NCBI GenBank assembly: GCA_015680685.1
Contig: MNCI01011880.1
Span: 403,333 to 467,332, forward strand
Direction: 5' to 3'
DNA: 64,000 nucleotides
Origin: Gnetum montanum
Taxonomy: Eukaryota; Streptophyta; Gnetopsida; Gnetales; Gnetaceae
A program made the translations under genes and the position numbers. The notes under the pieces were generated by a model. It was not told the origin of the DNA. It did not search any database and worked only from the letters and a program-made list of their open reading frames with translations. How positions within the stretch are numbered: the first letter of the stretch is position 1; every line of letters begins with the position of its first letter. This document shows positions 12,535 through 22,265 of this stretch, in pieces.

Positions 12535-13795
12535 TTATTGCTTCCATGCTTTAGATGTAGTACGACTTAAGGTACGAGTGAACTCTTTGCTGTCCATGTC
12601 TACCAGCTTGAAGGCTCCATTCTTGAAGGCTTTAGTGACCATGTAAGGGCCTTCCCAGTTGGCTGAGAATTTGCTCACATGTTTGCAGGCAACCTTGAGG
12701 ATGAGGTCTCCCTTCTATACTGGCCATTAATGCGAGTCTGCACGGTGCTTTTGCTGTTGCTTGCTCTGGTAGCGCTGTATGCGGCTCAACGTTCATGTGT
12801 GCTTCTCCTCTATTGAGTCAAGGTCGATGATCCACGACTTTTTTTTCTGGGCTTCGCTCACGACATCATATAGGATCATCCAGAGTGATGGTACCTGCAA
12901 CTCAAGAGGCAACACAACTTCAGATCCATAAACAAGAATGTAAGGAGTCTTACTTGTCATGGTTCTGCATGTTTTCCTGTAGGCCCATAGAACGTAAAGG
13001 ATTTTCTCATGCCACTACCTCTTGCTATTGTTAAGCATCTGTTTTAGCAAGTTGATGATGGACTTATTCGTAGCCTTCACCTATCTGTTTGCCTACGGGT
13101 AATAGGGGGAGGAGAATGATTGCCTGATGCCTAGATTGCTGCAGAAGGTTCGGGTTTCTGTACTACTAAATTGTGGCCCATTGTCTGTTACAATAGTCAT
13201 TGGAAGCTTGAATCTTGTCAAGATGTTGTCCAGGATGAAGTGGCATCTGCTGAGACATTGTCTTCCTCAGGGGGATACCTTCCATCCACTTAGTAAAATA
13301 CTCAGTGGTGGTGATAATGAAGCTATGCCCTATGGAGGACTTAGGCATGATAGATCCTATGAAGTCTAGTCCCCATCATTGGAAAGGTCACGTGATTTGC
13401 ATTGGGTGCAAGTCCGCATGTGAGACGTGTATGAGATTTGCGTATCTCTGGCACGTCTCACACGTCTTGACTTTTGATAAAAAGTCACACTCCATGTGGG
13501 GCCAATAATACCCTAGGCATCTAATTTTCACAACCATAGCTCTAGGTGCTATGTGTTCGCCACATAGTCCCTCATGCACTTCATTAATTACCTTCTACAC
13601 CTGCTCCCGACCCACGCATGCCAGCAATATCTCATTGGAAGAACATCAGCACAGGGCATCATTTCCCATGAGCGTATATTGCTAGGCGCGCTTGCAGATT
13701 GCATCTCTCTGGGCAGATGTTAATCCACTTGGGGGTTTTCCGTATTGCAGGTAGGCCTTAATGTTAGCGTACCACTCCTAGGTATCCGCAGCACT
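12535..13795 (-). pseudogene. element 1 integrase (decayed)
   Basis: This is the C-terminal part of the pol polyprotein and catalyses insertion of element DNA. In order on the minus strand: an N-terminal linker with EWYANIKAYLQYGKPP (about 13,770), the zinc-binding domain with HEGLCGEH...GYYWPHM...CETCQRY (13,390-13,580), the catalytic core starting GSIMPKSSIGHSFI and TEYFTKWMEGIPLR (about 13,270-13,360), then a C-terminal domain with FSANWEGPYMVTKAFKNGAF (about 12,590-12,660). Several stops and frame changes separate the blocks, most of them single C-to-T type changes. The second half of the core is badly decayed. Upstream neighbours are the second RNase H and RT in the same polyprotein. Confidence 0.88.
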
Positions 13796-13849
13796 AATGG
13801 AGGCCACGTGTCCCACCTGAGTAATAGGTTTAGTACATTCAATAATCGA

Positions 13850-14260
13850 AGTTGGCAGATTTGCAAATGAGTGTGGTGGAATATTTAATGCGAGGGTGGC
13901 TAAGGCATTTGCCATAGTATTTTCATTGCGTGGCACGTGTTTCACATATGTGGTTGTGAATTGCTTAAGCAGGCTTTTTGCTAGGTCGCAGTAGGGTTGC
14001 AGGTGCATAGCTTTACAGGCATAGACCTCGGTGATTTGATTCACAACTAGTTGTGAATCACTGCGAATTGCCAGGTGTTGTATGCGTAATGTTTGGGTAG
14101 CTAAGAGGCCTCTGAGTAGTCCCTCGTACTCTTCCACATTGTTGGTGCAAGGGGATGCAAAACGAAAAGCAAACAGGTGCATTTCCCAAGAGGAGAATGT
14201 AATGACAGTAGCTGCACTACCTCCTCGCGCGGTTGAAGCACCATTGAAGTGTAAAGTGGC
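13850..14260 (-). pseudogene. element 1 second (archaeal-type) RNase H
   Basis: The domain reads LHFNGAS...NNVEEYEGLLRGL...RSDSQLVVNQI...HVPRNENTMANALA. These are the D, E, D and terminal D/N positions of the archaeal-like RNase H that Tat-lineage elements carry in addition to the usual retroelement RNase H. The first catalytic Asp is Asn here (FNGAS for an expected FDGAS), a G-to-A type change that should inactivate it. It sits between the RT-linked RNase H and integrase, the standard Tat order. Confidence 0.85.
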
Positions 14261-14359
14261 TTCCAGATGCTATGGGATGATGTTAATAGTGCCAACATGC
14301 TCATCTGGGAATACAAGATCTATGGTTGCACGGTCGTCGATAGGTGAGGATGTAAGCTG

Positions 14360-15840
14360 TGTTGCTATGGCTTGATCCTTAGTCGACGACTGGCTTACAT
14401 AGTGTAGGTCGAACTCCACGGTTATTGCCTTCCATTGGGCTATTCGGCTTCTTTCACATAGATTGTTAGTGATAGCCCGGAGTACGTTGCTTTTGCAAAT
14501 GATGTTAATTGTACTACGAAATAGGTAGTGCCTTCACTTTTTTAACATAAACACTAAGGCAAGGAAATTTCTCTCCACTTTGTTGTATTTTGACTTGTGC
14601 GCTATTAATGCATGACTCAGATAATACACTGGTATCTCAGATCCATCCTCTCATTTATGACATAGTAGTGCTACGATCAACGTGTCGGAGGTGGCAAGGT
14701 AGATGAAGAAAGGCTTACCCCTTTGTGACGGATGCACAGTTGGAAGATGCAAAAGCTCTTCCTTCAAGTCATCGAAGGCTTGTTGACACTGGGTTGTCCA
14801 CTCGAAGTTAATCCCTTTCTTTAGCATATGTTGCATGGGGTGTAACTTGTTAGTCAACTTTGCTATAAACCTTCAGATGAACTGTACCCTACCTTGCAAA
14901 TTGCACAACTCCTTAAGGTTTGTAGGAGGTGCCAGGTTGACGATGGCTTTGACTTTGTCAAGGTCCACCCATATTTCGGCCTTCGATACCATGAATCCTA
15001 ACATGCGTTTGGTTTTTACCCTGAAGAAACACTTCTTAGGATTAAGACATAGATTGTGCATTTAACAACACTTAAGAACTACCCCTAGATCATGCGTGTG
15101 ATCAGCTGCCTCCTTGGACTTGACTGCTATATCATCCATGTAGTTGTTTAACATTTCTAGGATGTAATCGCTGAAGATGTAAGTCATGGCTCATTGGTAG
15201 GTTGCCTCAGCATTCTTGAGTCCAAAAGGCATCATGGTGTAACAAAAGGTCCCCCATGGGATCATGAAGGTAGTTGTTAGCTGGTGCTTTGGGTTGATGC
15301 GAACTTGGTTGTAGCTGGAGAAACCATCCATGAAGGATAACAAAGCATGACCAGCCATAGTGTCGATGAGTTGATCGATGCTCAGAAGTGGGAAATCGTC
15401 CTTGATCGTTACTTTGTTCAGATCTCGGAAGTCTATACAGATCCATATTCCTCCCATTTTCTTAGAAACCACAACGATGTTGGACATCCATTCCAAATAA
15501 TCAACCATGCGGATGAAACCAGCTTGGTATAGCTTTGTGATTTCGTCCCTTATAGCTAATGCAATTTCTGGTTTAACCTTGCGGGCCTTCTGCTTGACTA
15601 CCTTCATGCATAGGTCTAGGACGATGTTGTTCTGTATTAGCCTTGGATCTAAACTCGACATGTCACTGTATGACCATGCGAAGACTTTGATGTTGTCTTG
15701 CAGAATCTTGGCTATGTTTTCGTGCATTTGTGTGTCTAGGAGGGAGCTAAGTTTTAACGTTTCTACTTCCTGCTTGGACGTGATCATAGGCATCTCGACG
15801 AGAGGGTCCTCAGTTACATCCCCAACCTTCAAAGTTAGAG
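14360..15840 (-). pseudogene. element 1 reverse transcriptase and RNase H
   Basis: RT begins with the linker FAWSYSDMSSLDP, then KARKVKPE, SNIVVVSKKMGGIWICIDFR, FMDGFSSYNQV and MPFGLKNAEATYQ. The catalytic motif YMDDIAVKSK follows a TGA in place of an Arg codon. Next come LGFMVS, the fingers-connection segment with PPTNLKELCNLQGRVQFI, and the RNase H start FEWTTQCQQAFDDLKEEL (14,651-14,857) running to about 14,360. The YxDD box is kept. The frame has several stops and shifts, so no product is expected. Pol starts anew here, since the upstream gag-protease ORF ends 5.9 kb away. Confidence 0.9.
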
Positions 15841-15919
15841 TTCAGACCAGATGCTTAGGCAAGTTTGGGGATGTCCCTAAGGATGCTATAGTGCTAGCTG
15901 TGGTCGACCCCTAGTTAAT

Positions 15920-16263
15920 CAGGTTGGGGTTCAATTGTCTTGCGAGCTTGCCATGTGGACCTGCTAAAGCTAAGGGTGTGGAGAGATCATGATGCATTTC
16001 CATTTTTGCTTAACCTATGAAGATGAGATGAAAGCTTGGTTAAGAGGCACTTGTTGGTAGTAATCGTGCGTAAACTTGCAAAGTAATGACGAGATGTAAC
16101 TAGTGAAGTATGAGGTAAAGATTAAAATTTTTCCATTTTAAAGTCATGGAAGACCGCTATGGCATGAAGATGTAGAGATGCTAAAATAGGAAATGTGAAA
16201 CTGTCGATGCAAGAATGTGGAATTGCCCAGAAATGCAAAACTGCCGATGCGAAAATGTGAAAC
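15920..16263. other. spacer upstream of element 1 pol
   Basis: No open frame of note. The spacer contains 'ctgccgatgcgaaaatgtgaaactg' style near-repeats leading into hairpin array 2. If pol and the antisense gene are separate transcription units, this is their shared divergent 5' region. Confidence 0.4.
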
Positions 16264-16472
16264 TGCTAGTTTAGCGTATGATAGATCGAAATTGCTAGTT
16301 TAAGGTTTTTTTGGACCGTTAAGGTTGTTGCTATGCTAGAATTGCTAGTTTAAGGTCTTTTTGGATTGGTAACGAGAGTGGAACACTATGCTAAAAATGC
16401 TAGTTTAAGGTCTTTTCGGACCACGAAAGTTGCAATTGCGTTGGGGTTGCTAGTTTAAGGTCTTTTCGAACT
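16264..16472. repeat. hairpin array 2: GCTAGTTTAAGGTC-loop-GGACC units
   Basis: Five copies of TTGCTAGTTTA occur at about 50-60-bp spacing. The units carry stems GGTC/GACC (loop TTTTCG), GGTT/GACC and GGTC/GATT, the last two keeping pairing through G-T pairs, and a decayed GGTC/AACT. The box and orientation are the same as in arrays 1 and 3. The array lies between the start of pol (minus) and the start of the antisense gene (plus). Confidence 0.85.
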
Positions 16473-16486
16473 GGTAGCGAGAGATG

Positions 16487-16494
16487 TATATATT
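16487..16494 (+). promoter_or_regulatory. possible TATA box of the antisense gene
   Basis: The sequence tatatatt lies about 310 bp upstream of the first ATG (16,803). It is the only strong TATA-like string between hairpin array 2 and that ATG. In an AT-rich genome this is weak evidence. Confidence 0.3.
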
Positions 16495-18377
16495 TTTTTC
16501 ATTTTTTGGAAAAGCAAGTCAGTTAACTTGGAGCGTGTCAAATTTTTAATGTTGACAGTGCTATGATGTTGTGGCGAGCATGCTACGCACTCTGCATTAA
16601 ACAGAAAGAGAGAGTGGCAAGTTCCCCCTTTTCACCATTACGGCCACAAGTAGGGATTAAACCTTGGTAAGCTTGTCATTCTCACTGTAAGAGCGTAGAG
16701 CCCATATTCAGAGCAAAAAGCAATTTTGGAGCGTAGAGTGATTGTGCTAATAGCGAGCAAGGTGATTTTTTGCATAGCGACAAGGGAAAGTCTACAAGTA
16801 GGATGATGGATCCAAAGAAGGAACGTACTCACATGGCACTCATAAAGGTTGAGGAGGTGAAGAAAATCGTAGGGCGTGTGACACAAGCATGCGTCGCGGC
16901 ACAGGAGGACATGCCGTTGACTCGGTAGGCTACTATGCTTCCTCTATTTTTTCGTGATTCTGTTATCATTTTTGCTTTCTATTGTCCTCTACTTTCATTT
17001 TGTATCTTAGTATTAGTCATTTGTGTTCTTTGTCATCGCGTTGTTTTGGCCTTTGCATCGTCGCTGTTGCCGTTTCAGCCGTGGTAGGTGTAAAAATGCT
17101 ACGCCATCGTTGCATGCAAGGTTGCTTAAACCGCCACCGTCGTGGTTGTCATAATCGCATGGGTTTGGATAGTTTAAGCTACTTGGCTTTTGAATGGCAT
17201 AGTGTAGGACCTTCAGGAGGGTTTGGCCATGCGTGATGTGATAGTGCGACATGTGTTTTGTCAAGGCATATTGTTAATTGCAATGTTAGGACTAATTGCT
17301 CTGTTGCTATGTTAGACCATTTTTGCTACGCTAGTGCTTTTATGTTCTTACTACGCTATGTGCGGGAAGAGGGTTAAGCTACGCTATATGCATGAACTAC
17401 TAGGTATTGCTATGTTGCGTGCGTATTGCACTTAGATATGATGTTAACGCTTGCTGGTTGTGTTGTGCAGAATGGGGTTAAGACCAATTCTGATTGTCTT
17501 AGAAATTGTAGGGGTCCTATGTCACATAAGAAAACTTGTGGCCAATGCCCCTCCTCCCCAAATACACATGGGAGAGTGAGGGGTTTGGTTTATAAAAAGA
17601 GCATAGGAGTTTCTACAATACCTCCTCCAACACTTCAATGTGATCATTTGGTCATACCTAGAGGAGGAAGAGGTGGCCGTTGTAACTGAAGCCATATTGC
17701 CTGGGGTAAGTCGGGGCATCCTGAGGTTTCTGATAGATGTGGCAATCATGAGCAGGTAGAGAGAAAGATCCAGTCAATGTCCAACAAGGTTAAGGAATTT
17801 GGCCTGGATCTGGGATATGCCTGAATATAACTGCTACCATTCTTACAGCACATTGTTTGTTGCACTTTATATGGCAACATGCTTCAAAAACCCACTAGAA
17901 ACTATTTACTGTGTTGGCGGGTGAGTTTTGCAACCTTGTTCCACTGTGTTGTACGACGCTTGCCATATTGGCCAAATGCTAACAGTATGTTTTTGTTACC
18001 AGGTTCTACATCAACAAAGAAGGGGTTCATGACTGACCGGGTTTGCTAACTACAACACGTATAGCTCTGTAGGAGTTCTCTTCTGCTGAGAACCTGCAGG
18101 TAGGTGCGATTGGTCAATGCAAGGGTGAATACCACACCTATGCATACCTATTACCCATTCCCTATGATCAATGCAAGGGGTCTGGTTGGTTGGATGAGGG
18201 GTGGGTAGAACCGTTCAAACCGATCACCGTTGAATAAGTGCTAGTTAGTCTTTCATCGTTCCCATCACCGTACCAACCTGGTAGGCTGAATAGTAGGTGT
18301 TGCATGCTCAAGTGTCTTTGTAATCTTTGGAATTTCTACATTTTTATGCGAAACATTTTTTGTAAAAGCTATTATAG

Positions 18378-19417
18378 GGGTGAAGAAGCCTCGGGAGGTG
18401 ACAGTGGTAACCACTGAGACACAAGAGGAAAACATCTACTTCAAGTATGGAGAAGTAGATACAAGCCAACGTTGGATAAATGGTGCGGCTTCGGACTTGG
18501 TCCAGAATATCCAAAAGGCTGGGCTTATGGATTTATTCCTGGCCCCGAATTTGAGCGTTCCTACCGCTAAGATGCTCTCCTTGGTCGACTCCTTTTGCAA
18601 CAAAGCGAGCCGCTTTCGCACATGAATACAGGGCATACAGGTGGTCATTGAAATCAATGACCAGCTGTTCGTGGACCTCTTCGGTGTCCCTACCGATGGT
18701 GTTCTCATAGGGTCAAAGGGCAAGAAAGAGAGAAGAAGGACATTCAGGAGTGATTAGGGATTTCTAAGGAGCGAAAGGGGCTCCCCATGGAGAAGCTTAA
18801 AGACGGAGCCACCAGGAAGATTTACCCTATCTTCCGTGCTCGCACATTCCCCCAGCTACTTTCCCAAGGAAAAGTCTTGGGGATTGAGCAGGCCTGGATA
18901 ATGCGTAAGGTCATGGAAGAGGGGGCCTGTTACAACTGGGCTAGGTTTCTATGTAAAGGCTTGCAGACCAAAATCTTGGGGCTCCATAAGAAATTGGAGT
19001 CATGTTCCAATATACATTATGCCTTTTACATAGCCTGTTTGAAGCGTTTTGTGGAGTTTTTGGTGGTTCACGAGAATGGAGCTTGGGTCATGAGGAATCA
19101 CAACCAGATTTTTAGACTGTGGATTTGCCAGATCCTCCAAATCACCTGAGCCCAAGATCTCCCATAAATAATTGGGAAGTCATTCTCTGTGACGACTAAG
19201 GATTGAGAGGCCTGCAACTTTCGTGGCCAAGATAGCATAGGAGAGGCGTCTTTCACTGTAGTCGGTAGCGTGTCGCAAGGGGAGCATCTCATAGCCGAGA
19301 TTGTGGTCAAAAAATTTTAGCAGAAGAGGCCTCCTCCAGCTAAGGAAACGCTTCACATGGAGGAAGAGGAGGGGCAGTGGTTGCAGCTTAAACTGCAGAG
19401 GACGCAACCCCCCAATG
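18378..19417 (+). pseudogene. antisense gene, long central exon
   Basis: The exon follows the acceptor attatag (ends 18,377). It reads KKPREVTVVTTETQEENIYF..., then an apparent helical domain with QLFVDLFGVPTDGVLIG, a motif pattern like that of plant-transposon accessory proteins. After a frameshift near 18,770 it continues EKLKDGATRKIYPIF... to 19,149 and on to the donor at 19,418. Stops at 18,623 (TGA), 19,147 (TGA), 19,165 (TAA) and later TAG are each one transition from Arg or Gln codons. It ends with one base, completed by two bases of the next exon to a Glu codon. Confidence 0.7.
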
Positions 19418-20213
19418 GTAAATGCTTTTGTTTGATGCCTACCTTGTTGATGTTTGCTACGCTATGCTGCGCTGGGCGACGTAACGTAGCGTAGCACTTG
19501 CTTTAAGGTAATTTGTTTTGGAGTAATGCAAACATGTTTCTTGACTTGTAGAGGAAGAAGAAGAAGAAGAGGAAGGCGATGAAGAGGTGTTGGTCCCTAA
19601 GACGGGGGCAAAGAATAAAGACACAGAGGCCCCAATCTCGGAGAGAAGGGTTCCGGTCTTGAAGGAAAGAACTCCTGTCGCTAAGGCATGGGCTCTCATT
19701 ATCAGGCAGAGTCTGCCTACTAACGAGGAGGGTATTTTTGGAGATGAAGAAGAGTCTCCTTTATATAAAAAAGATGTTGATCTCTCAAAAGGAAAGGAAC
19801 TAGTTCATGAAGAAGAGGCTTGTATAGGCTTGGCAGAGACTTCTGCCAAGGCTGTCGCCATCGTCTTGCATTAGTAAGAAGGGAGACCGCAATCGGACGT
19901 CGGTGAGTTCAGCAATGTATCTAGCTTGTCAAAGCCCATTTTATCCATTGCTAATATGTTTAGTTATGTAATAGGTGCCACTATTGATGTTGCGGGACCC
20001 CCTTTGACTCATGTGGAATCATGGGCTGAGATCCCTGATAAGTTTATGTTCATGCAGGGAATTATCGATGACATGATTAGCTGCCTTTAGCAGGCAGACC
20101 CTGACATGGGTAAGTAGGAGTGTTAGGTGCTCTCATGTTGCTACGCTAGAATTTCTTGAGCTTGCTAATCTTGCTATGCTAACGTGATTGCTATGCCCTT
20201 TGTGTCATGGTAG

Positions 20214-21034
20214 CCTCTCGGCTCAAATGGGACCCGGCACGACCTTTGAAAGTCGGTACCGTGCCTACATTCCCACCTAAAATGACTGAGGTGTCTCGTC
20301 GTGCATATGATGAGGCTTGAAAATGCGCTTTACACTTGGCACGATCCTTGTGGGAGTATAAGTGCGTCAACGAGGATCTATGGAAGTTGGTCCAAAACTT
20401 CGAGCAAGAGAAGGTCGACCTGAGTGCCGAGGTGGAGGATCTCAAGTCAAGGAACGAATTCCTCATAGTCCATGACACAAATAATGAGGACTGGCACACG
20501 GCTGTGATAGATTATGCCAGGTTTTGGATCGTTGCGTGTTAGAATGTCAAAGCCACCTGTGAAATAATAGAATAGAGGATGCAAATGGACTTGATGGCCC
20601 AGAAGTGTCAGGATTTAAAATATTTTAGCGCCAAGGTTTACGAATGGGGGCAGTCTCAGAAAAATCACAAACACATGTATAAATTGGAAAATGCCACCCA
20701 TCATAAACTGTACAGGGACGCTGTAGTGGAGGCGTTTACGTATAAAGCATTTGTAAATGCCATCGACACTTTTGAGACCTATGTGAAGTTCAAAGAGTAG
20801 GCAAAGGTTACGGAATCTCCTGATTGAAAAGTGGACCTTCCCACAGGAGAGACTGCAACCATCTCCTTTTCTCTAGGACCACCAAGGTGGATAACAGTTG
20901 AAAGGGAAAGAGCTGCTACAGACGTTGAACCAAGCAACAGGCGTTGGGTGGACATTACTACATAGGAGGTCGGGTGTTGCCTCATGCTTGGCTTAGATTG
21001 GATACCCTTCGAGATGGACATAGGTCCTTCTTAG
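20214..21034 (+). pseudogene. antisense gene, coiled-coil exon
   Basis: One frame runs the full 821 bp. It starts ASRLKWDPARPLKVGT, then has a heptad-rich segment (WKLVQNFEQEKVDLSAEVED) typical of a coiled coil, and ends near MDIGPS. About seven in-frame stops occur, most consistent with C-to-T change of Gln or Arg codons. The upstream intron (20,110-20,213, donor GTAAGT) and the downstream intron (21,035-21,122) both keep frame. The central coiled coil suggests oligomerisation of the lost protein, which is inference. Confidence 0.7.
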
Positions 21035-21326
21035 GTCAGTCACTTTCTACTGTATTAATGCTCCCACTTTGTTGTATCTTGTGTGCATTGCTTTAGCTAA
21101 CTACTTCATGTCTACGATGTAGGCTCCAGATGAGGGTGCAGGACTCGTAGAAGGAAGGAATGAAGAATCGGCAGAGGACAACGTAGGGGCAGGTGATGCA
21201 AAAGGAAATGATGCAGCAACAAATGGTGAAGATAATGTGAATAGGGATCACCCATGATGACATGGGGTTTTTTTCTTGGAAATTTTGTAGAACTTTGCAA
21301 ACCTTGCTTAAAAGGTAGAAAATTTG

Positions 21327-21332
21327 AATAAA
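21327..21332 (+). terminator. AATAAA polyadenylation signal of the antisense gene
   Basis: A canonical AATAAA lies 70 bp after the TGA stop of the antisense gene and about 75 bp before hairpin array 3. The spacing suits a plant 3' UTR. Confidence 0.5.
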
Positions 21333-21406
21333 AATGAGAATTGATTTTACGCTAGCTTATGCATTGTTTGCATGTTAAGCATTATGTAAATTTTATGCTC
21401 TTATGT

Positions 21407-21546
21407 GCTAGTTTTAGGCCATTTCGGGCCATTGCTAGTTTTAGGCCATTTCGGGCCATTGCTAGTTTTAGGCCATTTCGGGCCATCGCTAGTTTTAGGC
21501 CATCTCGGGCCATTAGTTGGCATAGTTTTAGGCCATTTTGGGCCAT
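21407..21546. repeat. hairpin array 3: five units of TAGTTTTAGGCCATTTCGGGCC
   Basis: Five units with a period of about 30 bp carry the stem GGCC/GGCC around a 6-base loop (ATTTCG, once ATCTCG, once ATTTTG), each preceded by TAGTTTTA. The array lies between the 3' end of the antisense gene and the 3' end of gag-protease, which face each other. Overlapping frames give repetitive peptides on both strands, which I treat as shadows. Confidence 0.9.
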
Positions 21547-21712
21547 TGGCATCAAAAGGAAAATGTGGTAACAAAAGAAAAGGCGAAGCCTAGTGTAGAT
21601 GTATGCGTGCAAAACAAGGAAAGCGACAAATGCATAGGGGGTGGCAATTAGGTAGGAAGCATTAGGGTTGCTACATTATGCGTAACTACTTCTTAACCCA
21701 TCATGTGTTGTG

Positions 21713-22265
21713 CTAAACATAAGGCCGAGGTGCTCTGCCAGGGCCTTCTTCTACATCATTACCTCCTGTCTGGAAGGGTAACTCAGCCCACATGCCTTCA
21801 TTTTGGGAACTAGCCTGCGGAGTCAGTTCCACCACTAGATGGTTAGTGTGTGCAGAGGCAGGTGCTTCATTCTCAGAGGTTATGACCTCTGAGCCCTGCT
21901 CCATGTCTATGTTGTTGATTGCTTGTGCTGCTACCTCATCACCATGGATCACCACCTCCCTGCCTGCGTATGGTAGGTGGATTTCTTGGTGAATGGGTGA
22001 AGAGACAGCCCTAAGCTGTGCTAACCATGACCTCCCCAAGATCAGGTTAACCCCGGGCATTTCCTCAACCACGATGAAAGTTGCGTTTGTGGGGAACTGG
22101 TCCCTTGCCACAAAGTCTATGTGAACTATGCCCTTCACTACTATAGGTGCCTCATTGAATGACCTTAGGCATGATGTCGTCGTGGGCTTGATATGGTCAA
22201 CCAAGCCTAACTTGTCCACAACGGGAAAGGGGATGACGTTCATGGCATCCCCATCATCAACGTGT
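21713..22265 (-). pseudogene. element 1 aspartic protease
   Basis: The domain reads VDDGDAMNVIPFPVVDKLG..., with VDDG in place of the usual LDSG catalytic triad, then a conserved VEEMPGVNLILGRSWLAQLRAVSSP (flap and C-terminal ILGR). It cuts the gag-pol polyprotein in functional elements. The frame ends in a stop at 21,713, so protease is not fused to RT. Ogre-type Tat elements place an intron between protease and RT, and a similar arrangement is possible here. The first residue after the active Asp is changed; activity cannot be judged. Confidence 0.85.

Larger units (their letters stand above)
16803..21257 (+). pseudogene. antisense multi-exon accessory gene inside element 1
   Basis: On the strand opposite gag-pol, open segments are separated by sequences with plant splice signals. 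Exons by eye: 16,803-16,924; 17,471-17,705; 18,003-18,099 (these three tentative); 18,378-19,417; 19,552-19,902; 19,975-20,109; 20,214-21,034; 21,123-21,257. The four introns from 19,418 on have GT...AG ends (donors GTAAAT, GTGAGT, GTAAGT, GTCAGT) and all keep the reading frame: phases 1, 1, 1, 0. The product would have a globular helical region, an acidic run, a coiled coil and an acidic hydrophilic tail. The stop is TGA 21,255-21,257. Most internal stops are TAG/TGA/TAA where CAG, CGA or CAA would fit, and one frameshift lies near 18,770. I do not recognise the family; layout resembles accessory ORFs of elements 2b and 3. Confidence 0.75.

Noticed and set aside
14082-14375. Plus-strand frames opposite pol of element 1 (also around 15,347-15,914 and 23,414-23,946)
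   Set aside because: They are antisense shadows of recognisable RT, RNase H and gag sequence.
16264-21546. A nested LTR element spanning the antisense gene, with hairpin arrays as its LTRs
   Set aside because: The two arrays share only the short hairpin units, no long direct repeat, no PBS, no PPT and no target duplication. A third array lies outside the block.
21359-21612. Repetitive open frames on both strands over hairpin array 3
   Set aside because: They are translations of a 30-bp tandem repeat, whose period is a multiple of three, so frames stay open without coding. The DNA-level hairpins explain the signal better.
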